52,377 bases of DNA from NCBI GenBank assembly GCA_025062295.1, contig JANXAJ010000013.1, positions 1-52,377 on the forward strand, in the 5' to 3' direction. The number at the start of each line of letters is the position of its first letter. The first letter of the stretch is position 1. Positions 26,123 to 33,709 of this stretch are shown here, one piece after another. The notes beneath the pieces were generated by a model. That model was given only the letters and a program-made list of their open reading frames with translations. It did not search any database and was not told the DNA's origin. A program made the translations under genes and the position numbers. The DNA comes from Bacteroidia bacterium. GTDB taxonomy: Bacteria; Bacteroidota; Bacteroidia; SpSt-205.

Positions 26123-26130
26123 TATATTTG
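26123..26130 (+). promoter_or_regulatory. -7 promoter box TATATTTG
   Basis: A perfect TAnnTTTG box, 4 bases before a GTG at 26135 and 10 bases before an in-frame ATG at 26141. The spacing seen at other genes favours the GTG. Confidence 0.7.
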
Positions 26131-26134
26131 CCAA

Positions 26135-26569
26135 GTGGGCATGTGGAAAAAGGAGCCTTCAACAAATGGAGCATATGAGAAAGCCCTTTCGCTCTTAGGA
26201 GAAGGGAGTCATACGAAAGGGGAATTTTCTACGCCTGGTAATCTGCGCATAGAAGGTACTTTTCATGGTCGCCTGCGTGTAGGAGGGCGGCTCGTGATAG
26301 CTCCCTCAGCAGAGATTACAGGCTCCGTCCATGCGGGACAAGTTCATATAGCTGGCCAGTTTTCAGGGGAACTAATCGTAGAAGAAACAGTAGAAATCGC
26401 CTCTACAGCCAAACTCAAAGGAGAGCTAAAGGCACGACGAATGGAAACCCAGAAAGGCGCTAGCTTGGAGGTACGATGCTGGGTCGGGGAAGAGGCCTTT
26501 CCTTCTGTAACTCCTACCACTGAGCCCCAAGAGCTAACTACTGCGGCTGATGGGAAAAATCGTCGCTAA
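26135..26569 (+). CDS. bactofilin (polymer-forming cytoskeletal protein)
   Basis: A 144-residue protein with the bactofilin right-handed beta-helix core (~30-120): short repeated Gly/Ile/Val turns such as NLRIEGTFHGRLRVGGRLVI, AEITGSVHAGQVHIAGQF and KLKGELKARRME, flanked by short disordered ends. Bactofilins self-assemble into filaments at the inner membrane and organise cell-wall or envelope machinery. It heads a tight set with lptC (4-base gap), a CorC/GldE-type protein and a flavin reductase. Start GTG 26135 or ATG 26141. Confidence 0.93.
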   Translation: MGMWKKEPSTNGAYEKALSLLGEGSHTKGEFSTPGNLRIEGTFHGRLRVGGRLVIAPSAEITGSVHAGQVHIAGQFSGELIVEETVEIASTAKLKGELKARRMETQKGASLEVRCWVGEEAFPSVTPTTEPQELTTAADGKNRR

Positions 26570-26572
26570 GCA

Positions 26573-27121
26573 TTGCGACGCTTCTCCATCATTGCCTGGT
26601 TTCTTTTTGTGAGCCCTTCTTGCCAAACCCCCGAGGAGAAAGGTCCTTCTCCAGACTGGGTAGAGAGACGCCGAAACTTTCCTGCTTATAAAGCTCATGG
26701 GTATAAGCTCCGATGGATAGACACCACCGGTTCCATCGTCCATCTTGTCGCTCGGGAAGTGGCTCGCCTGCAACAGCGGGACACTAGTATGTGGTACTTA
26801 CAGGGGAACGTACATGCTATGCGCCTCAATTCGCGGGGTGAGACCCTGGAAAATCTTCAGAGTCAAGAAGCTCAGGTATTTCTTGACAGAGGCATATTCA
26901 TTGCCCAGAAAGATGTGAGATTGAGTGGAGTGAAGGGACTTCGCTTAGAGACAGATCACTTAGTTTGGGATCAGCAGCGGCAGCTTATGATAGCAACAGG
27001 ATGGGTTCGGATTTACACAGCTCAAGAGACCCTTCGAGGTGAAGGGCTTGAATATCACACGCACCTTCACACTTATCGCCTTCGCCGAACCCGCGGAGTA
27101 GTAACAGTGCCTTCCCTGTGA
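26573..27121 (+). CDS. lptC: LptC-like LPS export lipoprotein
   Basis: A 182-residue protein starting with TTG at 26573. Its N terminus (RRFSIIAWFLFVSPSC) ends in a lipobox-like Cys17, so it would be a lipoprotein rather than the TM-anchored enterobacterial form. The body is the LptC/OstA-like beta-jellyroll: YKLRWIDTTGSIVHLVAREV, YLQGNVHAMRLNSRGETL, LETDHLVWDQQRQLMIATGWVRI, GEGLEYHTHLHTYRL. LptC links the inner-membrane LptBFG pump to the LptA bridge. It fits the lipid A genes in this window. The stop overlaps the next start by 4 bases. Confidence 0.82.
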   Translation: MRRFSIIAWFLFVSPSCQTPEEKGPSPDWVERRRNFPAYKAHGYKLRWIDTTGSIVHLVAREVARLQQRDTSMWYLQGNVHAMRLNSRGETLENLQSQEAQVFLDRGIFIAQKDVRLSGVKGLRLETDHLVWDQQRQLMIATGWVRIYTAQETLRGEGLEYHTHLHTYRLRRTRGVVTVPSL

Positions 27122-28329
27122 GTTGGATCCTTCTTCTCTTTTTTGCCTTAGGATTGAGTGCATGGGCAGCTGGCAGTGAGATGAGCTGGGTCTCTGCCAA
27201 TCCCCTTCATTGGGAAAGTCAATACGCTCGTCATCCACGACGCTGGCGACTGGTTCAGTTTTTTCTCCGACATCCTCGCCGCCTCCTTGTAACGCTTCTT
27301 CTGGCAAATAACATTGCTCTGGTTCTTTTCTCTGTCGCTTTGAGTGCCCTTCTTCTCCCTGTTACAAACTCAAATCCAGCTACAGGCTTCTGGATAGAGA
27401 CGCTGACAGGGACCCTCCTTCTTCTGATTGCGGGAGAATACCTTCCCAAAGTCCTTTTCCAGCGGTGGCAGTTTGCTTTGCTACCCTTAGTGTTGCCCTT
27501 CACTGCTTTAGCTTATGCGCTTCTCGCTCCTGTAGTGGAACTGCTGTACTTTCTGACAAAAAGATTATATGCCCCTTTCCAGATTGAAGAAAAAGCCTTT
27601 TTGAAACCCCTTTCCCGAGAGAGCTTAGTAACTTTCGTAGAAGCTCCTGAAGCTCAACTCCGAACTGTACTTTCTCGGGCTTTAGCCTTGAGCGAGACTC
27701 CCGTCCAGGAAATTATGGTCCCACGGCAAGAAGTGATCGCAATTGACCAACAAGCCTCCATAGAGGAATTGAAACGATTGTTTATTCAGTCCGAACGCTC
27801 TCGGGTCCTAGTGTATGATAAGAGCTTAGATCATGTGGTAGGATATGTATATGTCAGGTCTCTTCTCCAAAAAGCCCAGAATATTCGGGAGATTCTGGAA
27901 CCGATTGTATTTGTGCCAGAGAACATGCCCGTTACTCGTCTTTTAGAGGAGCTAGTCCGAGAGAAGCGCTCTATTGCGGTAGTAGTAGATGCGCGCGGAG
28001 GCATGGCAGGGCTCGTCACTACAGAAGACCTCGTAGAGGAAGTTTTTGGGGAGATTCAGGATGAGTATGAAGAGCCACCTGCCCACGTAGAGCGTATGCC
28101 TGCACCAGGGATATATGAGCTGGATGGAGCTTTGGAGATTGACTATGTCAATGAAAAATATAATCTTTCCCTGCCCACTGGGCTAGCTATCACTCTCGGA
28201 GGATTGGCTTTACATTTCTTAGGATACATCCCTCAGAAGGGAACTGTATGGAAAGCATACGGCATGCAGTGGGAGGTACTCTCTGCCACACCTAAGCGCA
28301 TCCTAACTTTGCGTTTGCATCGTCTATGA
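27118..28329 (+). CDS. CNNM-CBS-CorC membrane protein (GldE/HlyC family)
   Basis: A 403-residue inner-membrane protein starting with GTG 27118 (GTGA overlap with lptC). An N-terminal CNNM/DUF21 domain has about three helices (WILLLFFALGLSAWAAGSEM; TLLLANNIALVLFSVALSAL; PFTALAYALLAPVVELLYFL). A CBS pair follows (~195-315, IMVPRQEVIAIDQQASIEEL, RGGMAGLVTTEDLVEEVFGE) and then a C-terminal CorC/HlyC domain. This family includes Mg/Co efflux proteins and, in Bacteroidota, GldE, which supports gliding/T9SS assembly. Neighbours do not decide between these. Confidence 0.88.
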   Translation: MSWILLLFFALGLSAWAAGSEMSWVSANPLHWESQYARHPRRWRLVQFFLRHPRRLLVTLLLANNIALVLFSVALSALLLPVTNSNPATGFWIETLTGTLLLLIAGEYLPKVLFQRWQFALLPLVLPFTALAYALLAPVVELLYFLTKRLYAPFQIEEKAFLKPLSRESLVTFVEAPEAQLRTVLSRALALSETPVQEIMVPRQEVIAIDQQASIEELKRLFIQSERSRVLVYDKSLDHVVGYVYVRSLLQKAQNIREILEPIVFVPENMPVTRLLEELVREKRSIAVVVDARGGMAGLVTTEDLVEEVFGEIQDEYEEPPAHVERMPAPGIYELDGALEIDYVNEKYNLSLPTGLAITLGGLALHFLGYIPQKGTVWKAYGMQWEVLSATPKRILTLRLHRL

Positions 28330-29189
28330 GCTTGTATCGAACCATAGATCCTGCATCTCTGAGCTTAGCTGAATGGCACCCTTATATGATTGGTAGCGTC
28401 ATTCCCCGCCCTATTGCTTGGGTCACGACAATAGATGAGCAGGGCCATCCGAATTTAGCCCCCTTCAGCTACTTCAATGTCTTTAGCAGCAAGCCCCCAA
28501 TAGCTGCATTCTCCCCTAGTACCAGCGCAAGAACAGGTCGCCCAAAAGACACCCATCTAAATCTTTTAGAAGTGCCTGAATGTGTGATCCATATAGTCCC
28601 ATATGATCTGGCTGCTCGTATGAATATCACTACGGGCGAATATGAGCGAGGCATCAATGAAATTGAGCGAGCTGGATTGGAGACCCTTCCCTCGGAAGTG
28701 GTACGCCCTCCCCGCATTGCCGGCACCCCCGTCCAAATGGAAGCAAAAGTAAAACAAATTCTCCCTCTTGGAGACAACCCAGGAGCGGGGCAACTGGTAT
28801 TAGCCGAGATTGTCCGATTGCACTTATCCGAATTCATTTTGAATGAGAAAGGCCTCCCTGATCCTCGTAAAATGGACGTAATTGCACGATTAGGAGGCTT
28901 CTGGTATATTCGCCTTCTTCCAGAGACCATTTTTTGGATGAAGCAGCCGCGGAACCCTGCGGAAGTGCTATCTTGGCACGAGCTGCCCGAAGACCTTAAG
29001 CAAAGTCGGATTCTGACCGCTGCTGAAATAGGGCATCTTCTTGCTCATCGTCCTCCCGATGCAGATAAGCTTCGTCATTTGCCAGCTCCACCTGATCCTG
29101 ATACTCTCCATCGTCAAATCCAAGCTCTTCTTCCTGACCGAGCAGCTGAAGCCTGGATGCTCTATATTCAAGCCGTACAGTCAAGCTGA
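28326..29189 (+). CDS. flavin reductase-like FMN-binding protein
   Basis: A 287-residue protein with the FMN-binding split barrel of the flavin reductase family: MIGSVIPRPIAWVTTIDEQG, NLAPFSYFNVFSSKPP, KDTHLNLLEVPECVIHIV and MEAKVKQILPLGDN. These either reduce free FMN with NAD(P)H or act as FMN oxidoreductases of unknown substrate. The extra C-terminal ~80 residues (from about 205) are helical and charged. ATGA overlap with the upstream gene places it at the end of the bactofilin-lptC unit. Confidence 0.88.
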   Translation: MSLYRTIDPASLSLAEWHPYMIGSVIPRPIAWVTTIDEQGHPNLAPFSYFNVFSSKPPIAAFSPSTSARTGRPKDTHLNLLEVPECVIHIVPYDLAARMNITTGEYERGINEIERAGLETLPSEVVRPPRIAGTPVQMEAKVKQILPLGDNPGAGQLVLAEIVRLHLSEFILNEKGLPDPRKMDVIARLGGFWYIRLLPETIFWMKQPRNPAEVLSWHELPEDLKQSRILTAAEIGHLLAHRPPDADKLRHLPAPPDPDTLHRQIQALLPDRAAEAWMLYIQAVQSS

Positions 29190-29200
29190 ATTTTTTCCTC

Positions 29201-29208
29201 TACCTTTG
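29201..29208 (+). promoter_or_regulatory. -7 promoter box TACCTTTG
   Basis: A perfect TAnnTTTG box, 5 bases before the ATG at 29214, giving the aldehyde dehydrogenase gene its own near-leaderless promoter. Confidence 0.75.
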
Positions 29209-29213
29209 CTTAC

Positions 29214-30767
29214 ATGGCGATTACCGCCTCCCTCTCCCTGCCTCAATGGGGGACTTTTGGGCTCAATGACCACAATAGCGGAGCTTTCACAGGGCGAAAC
29301 TCCCTTGTAGATGATGCTCCCTATTATGCTAATCTATCCCCCGTTGATGGGGAAGCGCTTCCCTCAGTACAGCGGATTTCACTAAATACCTACGACAGAG
29401 TAGTCCAAGAGGCGGAGCGTGCCTTCAAAAGGTGGCGCCTCATTCCAGCCCCTCGGCGCGGTGAGGTAATCCGCATCTTCGGAGAAAAAGTCCGCCGAAT
29501 GAAGCCCGAGCTAGCCCGAATTATCAGCTATGAGATAGGAAAAACCTATCAGGAGGCTTTAGGGGAAGTTCAGGAAGTGATAGACATGTGCGACTTTGGC
29601 GTGGGTCTTTCTCGCCAGCTTTATGGGCTAACAATGGCCTCAGAGCGTCCTCATCACCGCCTCTTTGAGCAGTGGCATCCCTTAGGCGTGGTAGGAATTA
29701 TCACAAGTTTCAATTTTCCTGTTGCTGTGTGGGCCTGGAATGCAGTTATTGCAGCTGTGTGCGGCGACACCACTGTATGGAAACCCAGTGAGAAAGCTCC
29801 GCTCTCTGCACTCGCCATTTTTTCACTCCTGCGAGAGGCAGTAGAGGAGACCGACACTCCAGAAGGCGTTTTCAACCTCGTGATTGGTGATGCTAGCCTT
29901 GGTCAGCAAATGGCAAGCGACAGTCGGCTGCCTTTGATCTCAGCGACAGGCTCGGTACGAATGGGACGATCTGTCGCTCAGCAGGTGGCAAAACGCCTGG
30001 GTCGTACTCTCTTAGAATTGGGCGGAAACAATGCCGTGATTGTTTCGCCTCATGCCCACTTAGATTTAGCCCTGAGGGCTGTAGCGTTTGCCGCTTTAGG
30101 TACATCGGGGCAGCGCTGCACTACTCTACGGCGTCTCATCCTTCACGAGCAGATTTATGATGAATTTCTCTCCCGTCTGCTCAAAGTATATGAACAGGCT
30201 GTTACTCGTATTGGAAATCCCCTCCATCCCGATACGCTCATAGGTCCGCTAATTGATAAAGCGGCAGTCCAAGCCATGCAGGATGCCCTTCATGAAGTGA
30301 AAGCCATGGAAGGTACGGTACTATTCGGGGGCGAGGTGCTGGAAGGACCAGAATATAAAAGCGGCTGCTATGTACGCCCCGCTATTGTAATCGCTGAAAA
30401 TCACTGGCCTGTGGTTCAGCGAGAAACTTTCGCCCCGATCTTGTATGTAATGAAGTACCGTACCATAGAAGAGGCTATAGAGCTGCAGAATAGCGTCCCG
30501 CAAGGGCTCTCCTCCAGTATATTCACCGATAGCTTACGGGAAGCAGAACTCTTTCTGAGCCCTGCCGGTTCGGATTGTGGGATAGCAAATGTAAATGTGG
30601 GTCCTTCGGGTGCTGAAATAGGAGGGGCCTTCGGTGGTGAAAAGGAAACCGGCGGTGGACGCGAAGCAGGTTCTGATGCATGGAAAGCCTATATGCGACG
30701 CCAAACCGTAACCATCAACTACGGTACAGACCTTCCCTTGGCTCAGGGCATTCAGTTTGAGGTTTAG
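29214..30767 (+). CDS. aldehyde dehydrogenase, ALDH7 (aminoadipate-semialdehyde dehydrogenase type)
   Basis: A 517-residue NAD-dependent aldehyde dehydrogenase. It has the cofactor/active-site segments GIITSFNFPVAVWAWN, TVWKPSEKAPL, ATGSVRMGRSV, LELGGNNAVIVSP (catalytic Glu) and GTSGQRCTTLRRLI (catalytic Cys). The ELGGNNA and GQRCTT context is typical of ALDH7 (antiquitin), which oxidises alpha-aminoadipic semialdehyde in lysine breakdown and also other aldehydes under stress. Normal full length. The glycosyltransferase at 30771 follows after 3 bases. Confidence 0.93.
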   Translation: MAITASLSLPQWGTFGLNDHNSGAFTGRNSLVDDAPYYANLSPVDGEALPSVQRISLNTYDRVVQEAERAFKRWRLIPAPRRGEVIRIFGEKVRRMKPELARIISYEIGKTYQEALGEVQEVIDMCDFGVGLSRQLYGLTMASERPHHRLFEQWHPLGVVGIITSFNFPVAVWAWNAVIAAVCGDTTVWKPSEKAPLSALAIFSLLREAVEETDTPEGVFNLVIGDASLGQQMASDSRLPLISATGSVRMGRSVAQQVAKRLGRTLLELGGNNAVIVSPHAHLDLALRAVAFAALGTSGQRCTTLRRLILHEQIYDEFLSRLLKVYEQAVTRIGNPLHPDTLIGPLIDKAAVQAMQDALHEVKAMEGTVLFGGEVLEGPEYKSGCYVRPAIVIAENHWPVVQRETFAPILYVMKYRTIEEAIELQNSVPQGLSSSIFTDSLREAELFLSPAGSDCGIANVNVGPSGAEIGGAFGGEKETGGGREAGSDAWKAYMRRQTVTINYGTDLPLAQGIQFEV

Positions 30768-30770
30768 AGC

Positions 30771-31610
30771 GTGATTAAGGGTAAAAAAGTAGTCGTCGTC
30801 CTTCCAGCATATAATGCGGCGGCTACTCTGGCTGCTACTCTCGCCGAAATCGATCGCCAGCTCGTGGATGAGATTGTACTGGTTGATGATGCAAGTCAAG
30901 ATCAAACAGCCGAACTGGCACGCCAATTAGGCATTACTCATATCATCGTTCATCAGCACAATAGAGGATATGGGGGAAATCAAAAAACATGCTATACCTA
31001 TGCCCTCCAGTTAGGAGCTGATATCATTATCATGCTGCATCCAGACTACCAGTACACACCGAAACTGCTTCCAGCTATGGCTCATCTCGTCGCCTCAGGA
31101 CTCTATCCTGTAGTTTTAGGCTCACGCATTTTGGGGGGTGGTGCCCTACAGGGGGGCATGCCGTTGTATAAGTACATTGCTAACCGCCTACTCACAGCTT
31201 TCCAGAATCTTCTTATGGGGTCTAAGCTCTCAGAGTACCATACAGGCTATCGCGCCTATAGCAGAGAAGTTCTTGAGGCGCTCCCATGGCATTACAATAG
31301 TGATGATTACATCTTTGATAATGAATTTCTCTCTCAGGTTTTATATGCAGGTATTCGTATTGGAGAAATATCTTGTCCTACCCGATACTTCCCAGAAGCC
31401 TCCTCCATCAACTTTCGTCGAAGCCTTTGGTACGGGCTGGGGGTACTCCGAGTAACGCTTGAATTTCTTTTAGCTAAGTTAGGAATTTATCGACACCCCC
31501 GTTATCACATAAAGAGGAAAGCAGCGGAGCAGTCTTCGGAACCCCCTAACGACTCCATAAAAGTTCCTCTTATGGAAGTTCAGAAAATCTCCTACTCTCC
31601 TAAGGCATAA
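30771..31610 (+). CDS. family 2 glycosyltransferase, DPM1-like
   Basis: A 279-residue GT-A enzyme starting at GTG 30771. It shows [14 protein letters not shown] at the N terminus, the nucleotide-binding [25 protein letters not shown] in the DxD position, and GGYGGNQKT-type and GYRAYSREV acceptor segments. It resembles dolichyl/polyprenyl-phosphate sugar transferases but has no C-terminal membrane helices. It probably makes a sugar donor or part of a surface glycan. Coupled to the ALDH gene by position only. The ~205 bases that follow contain only a weak hairpin. Confidence 0.85.
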   Translation: MIKGKKVVVVLPAYNAAATLAATLAEIDRQLVDEIVLVDDASQDQTAELARQLGITHIIVHQHNRGYGGNQKTCYTYALQLGADIIIMLHPDYQYTPKLLPAMAHLVASGLYPVVLGSRILGGGALQGGMPLYKYIANRLLTAFQNLLMGSKLSEYHTGYRAYSREVLEALPWHYNSDDYIFDNEFLSQVLYAGIRIGEISCPTRYFPEASSINFRRSLWYGLGVLRVTLEFLLAKLGIYRHPRYHIKRKAAEQSSEPPNDSIKVPLMEVQKISYSPKA

Positions 31611-31815
31611 TGCATACTCAAAAAGCGTAGAGTTAGATGCATAACATCAGAGAGGAATAGGGCTCGCATTGCTTGAATCCTCTTACCGCCATGCCATGGA
31701 CAGGAAGAGAGGCTACAAGAAAGCTCTGCCCATTGAAGCAGTGCAAAGGGACTGGGCAGATTCTCTCCGCCCTCTTCTCCCGCAAGCCCCTTGGGGAAAA
31801 ATACTTATAGGTTCT

Positions 31816-32802
31816 TCAAGCCGTCTTTTGGGCTTCTAAGAAGCGCACCTCTGGCTCAAGGCGAATACCCCACCTTTCCCATACAATTCTCTGCACCTCC
31901 CGAGCTAACGCCAAAAACTCATTGGGAGTGGCTTTCCCCCTATTCACCAGCACAAGGGGCTGTTTCTCATACACTTCAGCATCTCCAATGCGGTATCCTT
32001 TGAGTCCCGCCCGATCTATCAGCCACGCTGCCGGTACCTTGAAAGACCCGTCTGGCATGGAATAAAATGGGATCTCAGGGGCTTGTTGCTGAAGCCGCTG
32101 TAGCTCAGCCTCCGATAAAATGGGATTCTTGAAAAAGCTGCCCGCACTCCCCTGCGCGGGAAGCTTCTCCGACCGAATAGCTCGTATAACCTGATACAAG
32201 TACCAAGGATCATGCGAACGAACTTTGTCCACTCGCTTCCTTACATCGGGATAGGTTAGAACAGGTTCGAATGACTTTTTGAGACGAAGGGTCACACGGG
32301 TAATGATGAAATCATCTTGCCATCCCTTCTCCTGGAATATGCTATGCCGATAGCTCAGTTTACAAGTATGAGCTGGGAGTTCCTGCCAGGCTTCTAACCT
32401 CTTATTCCATCCGCGCACCTTGACAAGGAAGGGGGCCAGCTCCACTCCATAAGCACCAATGTTTTGTACCACAGCTGCTCCTACGGTCCCGGGGATAGCC
32501 GCCAAGTTCTCTAGCCCATGCCAGCCGTGAGCAATGCAAAAGCGGACCCATGCATCCCAATTTTCTCCTGCCGCTACCTCCACCTCCACTTCACTTATAC
32601 TTTCTCGGAGAATTTGATAGCCTTTGATAGCTCGCGTACAAAGAATAGGGGGAAGATTCCCTAATGGAAGGATATTACTCCCTTCTCCGATGATATAAGT
32701 GGCGGAGCATGCTATCTCTGGGATTTCTTCTTCTGATGGAAGGAAGAGAGCAGATGTAGAGACAGGGAGCCCTAAGGTATGATATTCATCAAGTGGAATC
32801 AC
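31816..32802 (-). CDS. murB: UDP-N-acetylenolpyruvoylglucosamine reductase
   Basis: A 328-residue FAD enzyme of the second peptidoglycan precursor step. I set the start to GTG 32802 (VIPLDEYHTLGLPVSTSALF), where the family normally begins (LxxYNTFG); longer frames run into the anti-sigma gene. FAD site: YIIGEGSNILPLG and IPGTVGAAVVQNIGAYG. Catalytic region: QGSAGSFFKNPI with the proton-donor Ser, and a C-terminal Glu in RLEPEVRFLE. It has the long (type I) C-terminal domain. The start overlaps the anti-sigma stop, so murB is the third gene of a sigma-anti-sigma-murB unit. Confidence 0.95.
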   Translation of the reverse strand: MIPLDEYHTLGLPVSTSALFLPSEEEIPEIACSATYIIGEGSNILPLGNLPPILCTRAIKGYQILRESISEVEVEVAAGENWDAWVRFCIAHGWHGLENLAAIPGTVGAAVVQNIGAYGVELAPFLVKVRGWNKRLEAWQELPAHTCKLSYRHSIFQEKGWQDDFIITRVTLRLKKSFEPVLTYPDVRKRVDKVRSHDPWYLYQVIRAIRSEKLPAQGSAGSFFKNPILSEAELQRLQQQAPEIPFYSMPDGSFKVPAAWLIDRAGLKGYRIGDAEVYEKQPLVLVNRGKATPNEFLALAREVQRIVWERWGIRLEPEVRFLEAQKTA

Positions 32803-33082
32803 CCCAGATTCGGCGACGAACGCTATTGACAATTTCTTGGGCCTCCGCACTAAAAGCCTGCCAGCTCCGACTCAAGAGAGCTCGCAGCCGTTTCTCAAAA
32901 TGGTATTGCTCTGCGCAATACTCACACTGAGCAATCAATCGCTCAACTTCCTCTTTCACTTTACCCTTGAGCTGCCCGTCCAAGAAAAGTTCCAGCTTCT
33001 GAATAATCTCTTCGCACTCCTGTTCAGAATAAGGAGAGTCTGGACGGCTCAGCCCGACCGGCTTAGTCTTGCGGGACCTCAT
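32789..33082 (-). CDS. soluble zinc-finger-like anti-sigma factor
   Basis: A 97-residue protein from ATG 33082; an ATG at 33100 is an alternative with a longer overlap. The core (ECEEIIQKLELFLDGQL, then CEYCAEQYHFEKRLRALL) matches RsrA-type zinc anti-sigma (ZAS) domains. The canonical HxxxCxxC has lost its His (LIAQCEYC); a His four residues after the second Cys (EQYHF) may substitute. No membrane helix is present, so it should be cytoplasmic. It overlaps the ECF sigma gene by 20 bases and almost certainly binds that sigma factor, perhaps releasing it on thiol oxidation (inference). Confidence 0.85.
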   Translation of the reverse strand: MRSRKTKPVGLSRPDSPYSEQECEEIIQKLELFLDGQLKGKVKEEVERLIAQCEYCAEQYHFEKRLRALLSRSWQAFSAEAQEIVNSVRRRIWGDST

Positions 33083-33674
33083 ACCCATGAGAGGAGGCAT
33101 AGTCTGCTAACAATTCTCTCAAGATTTTACGGGCTCGGTGAAGACGAGAGCGAATCGTACCTACAGGTATCCGAAGCACCTGACTAATCTCTTTGTAAGA
33201 GAGCCCTTCCACATCCGCTAAAATCAGGATGGTCCGAAAATCTTCTGGCAGATGCATCAGCGCATTTGTAACCTCATCCCCGAAAAGCCCCTCTGTAGGG
33301 TCTTGGTAATTATGATAGGCATAGGTATCTTCTATATCATAGATGCTCTGCTCGTTTTGACCTTCCAGAGAATACGGCTGCTTGACTGCTTTTCGGTAAT
33401 GATTGATAAAGGTATTACGAAGAATCCGAAAGACCCATGCTTTAGCATTTGTAGAAGGTTTATACTGATACAGAAAACGATAAGCCCGAAATAGGGTCTC
33501 CTGCGCTAAGTCTCGCGCAATATCTTTATCTCCTACCAATCTAATAGCAAAATGATAGACAGAGGAGGCGTGAGGCATGATCTCCCGTTCAAAGATGGCA
33601 TCATAAGCGGCCTTCTCCTCGGGAGACATCTCTGGCATCTTTTTGGGCTTGCGCCCTCGGGTGCGAATCTCCAT
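33063..33674 (-). CDS. ECF-type RNA polymerase sigma factor
   Basis: A 203-residue sigma-70 family protein with regions 2 and 4 only. Region 2: DIARDLAQETLFRAYRFLYQ and NAKAWVFRILRNTFINHYRK. Region 4: LADVEGLSYKEISQVLRIPV then GTIRSRLHRARKIL (helix-turn-helix). A Lys/Arg-rich N-terminal extension (RTRGRKPKKMPEM) precedes it. The start was set to ATG 33674, not the longer upstream frame, because TATATTTG ends 5 bases before it. It heads an overlapping unit with its anti-sigma and murB, suggesting that the regulon touches the cell wall. Confidence 0.93.
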   Translation of the reverse strand: MEIRTRGRKPKKMPEMSPEEKAAYDAIFEREIMPHASSVYHFAIRLVGDKDIARDLAQETLFRAYRFLYQYKPSTNAKAWVFRILRNTFINHYRKAVKQPYSLEGQNEQSIYDIEDTYAYHNYQDPTEGLFGDEVTNALMHLPEDFRTILILADVEGLSYKEISQVLRIPVGTIRSRLHRARKILRELLADYASSHGYEVPQD

Positions 33675-33679
33675 ATCAC

Positions 33680-33687
33680 CAAATATA
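33680..33687 (-). promoter_or_regulatory. -7 promoter box TATATTTG
   Basis: A perfect TAnnTTTG box, 5 bases before the ECF sigma ATG at 33674, which it helps to define. Predicts a leaderless transcript for sigma, anti-sigma and murB. Confidence 0.75.
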
Positions 33688-33709
33688 ACGCATTTGACAG
33701 AAATAAAGT

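Noticed and set aside
31692-31839. Short plus-strand frame (MDRKRGYKKALPIEAVQRDW...) and a CTGCCCA/TGGGCAG hairpin near 31720-31760
   Set aside because: The frame runs antisense into the 3' end of murB, no family is recognisable, and the hairpin has no T run. It may be part of a convergent 3' end, but support is too thin.
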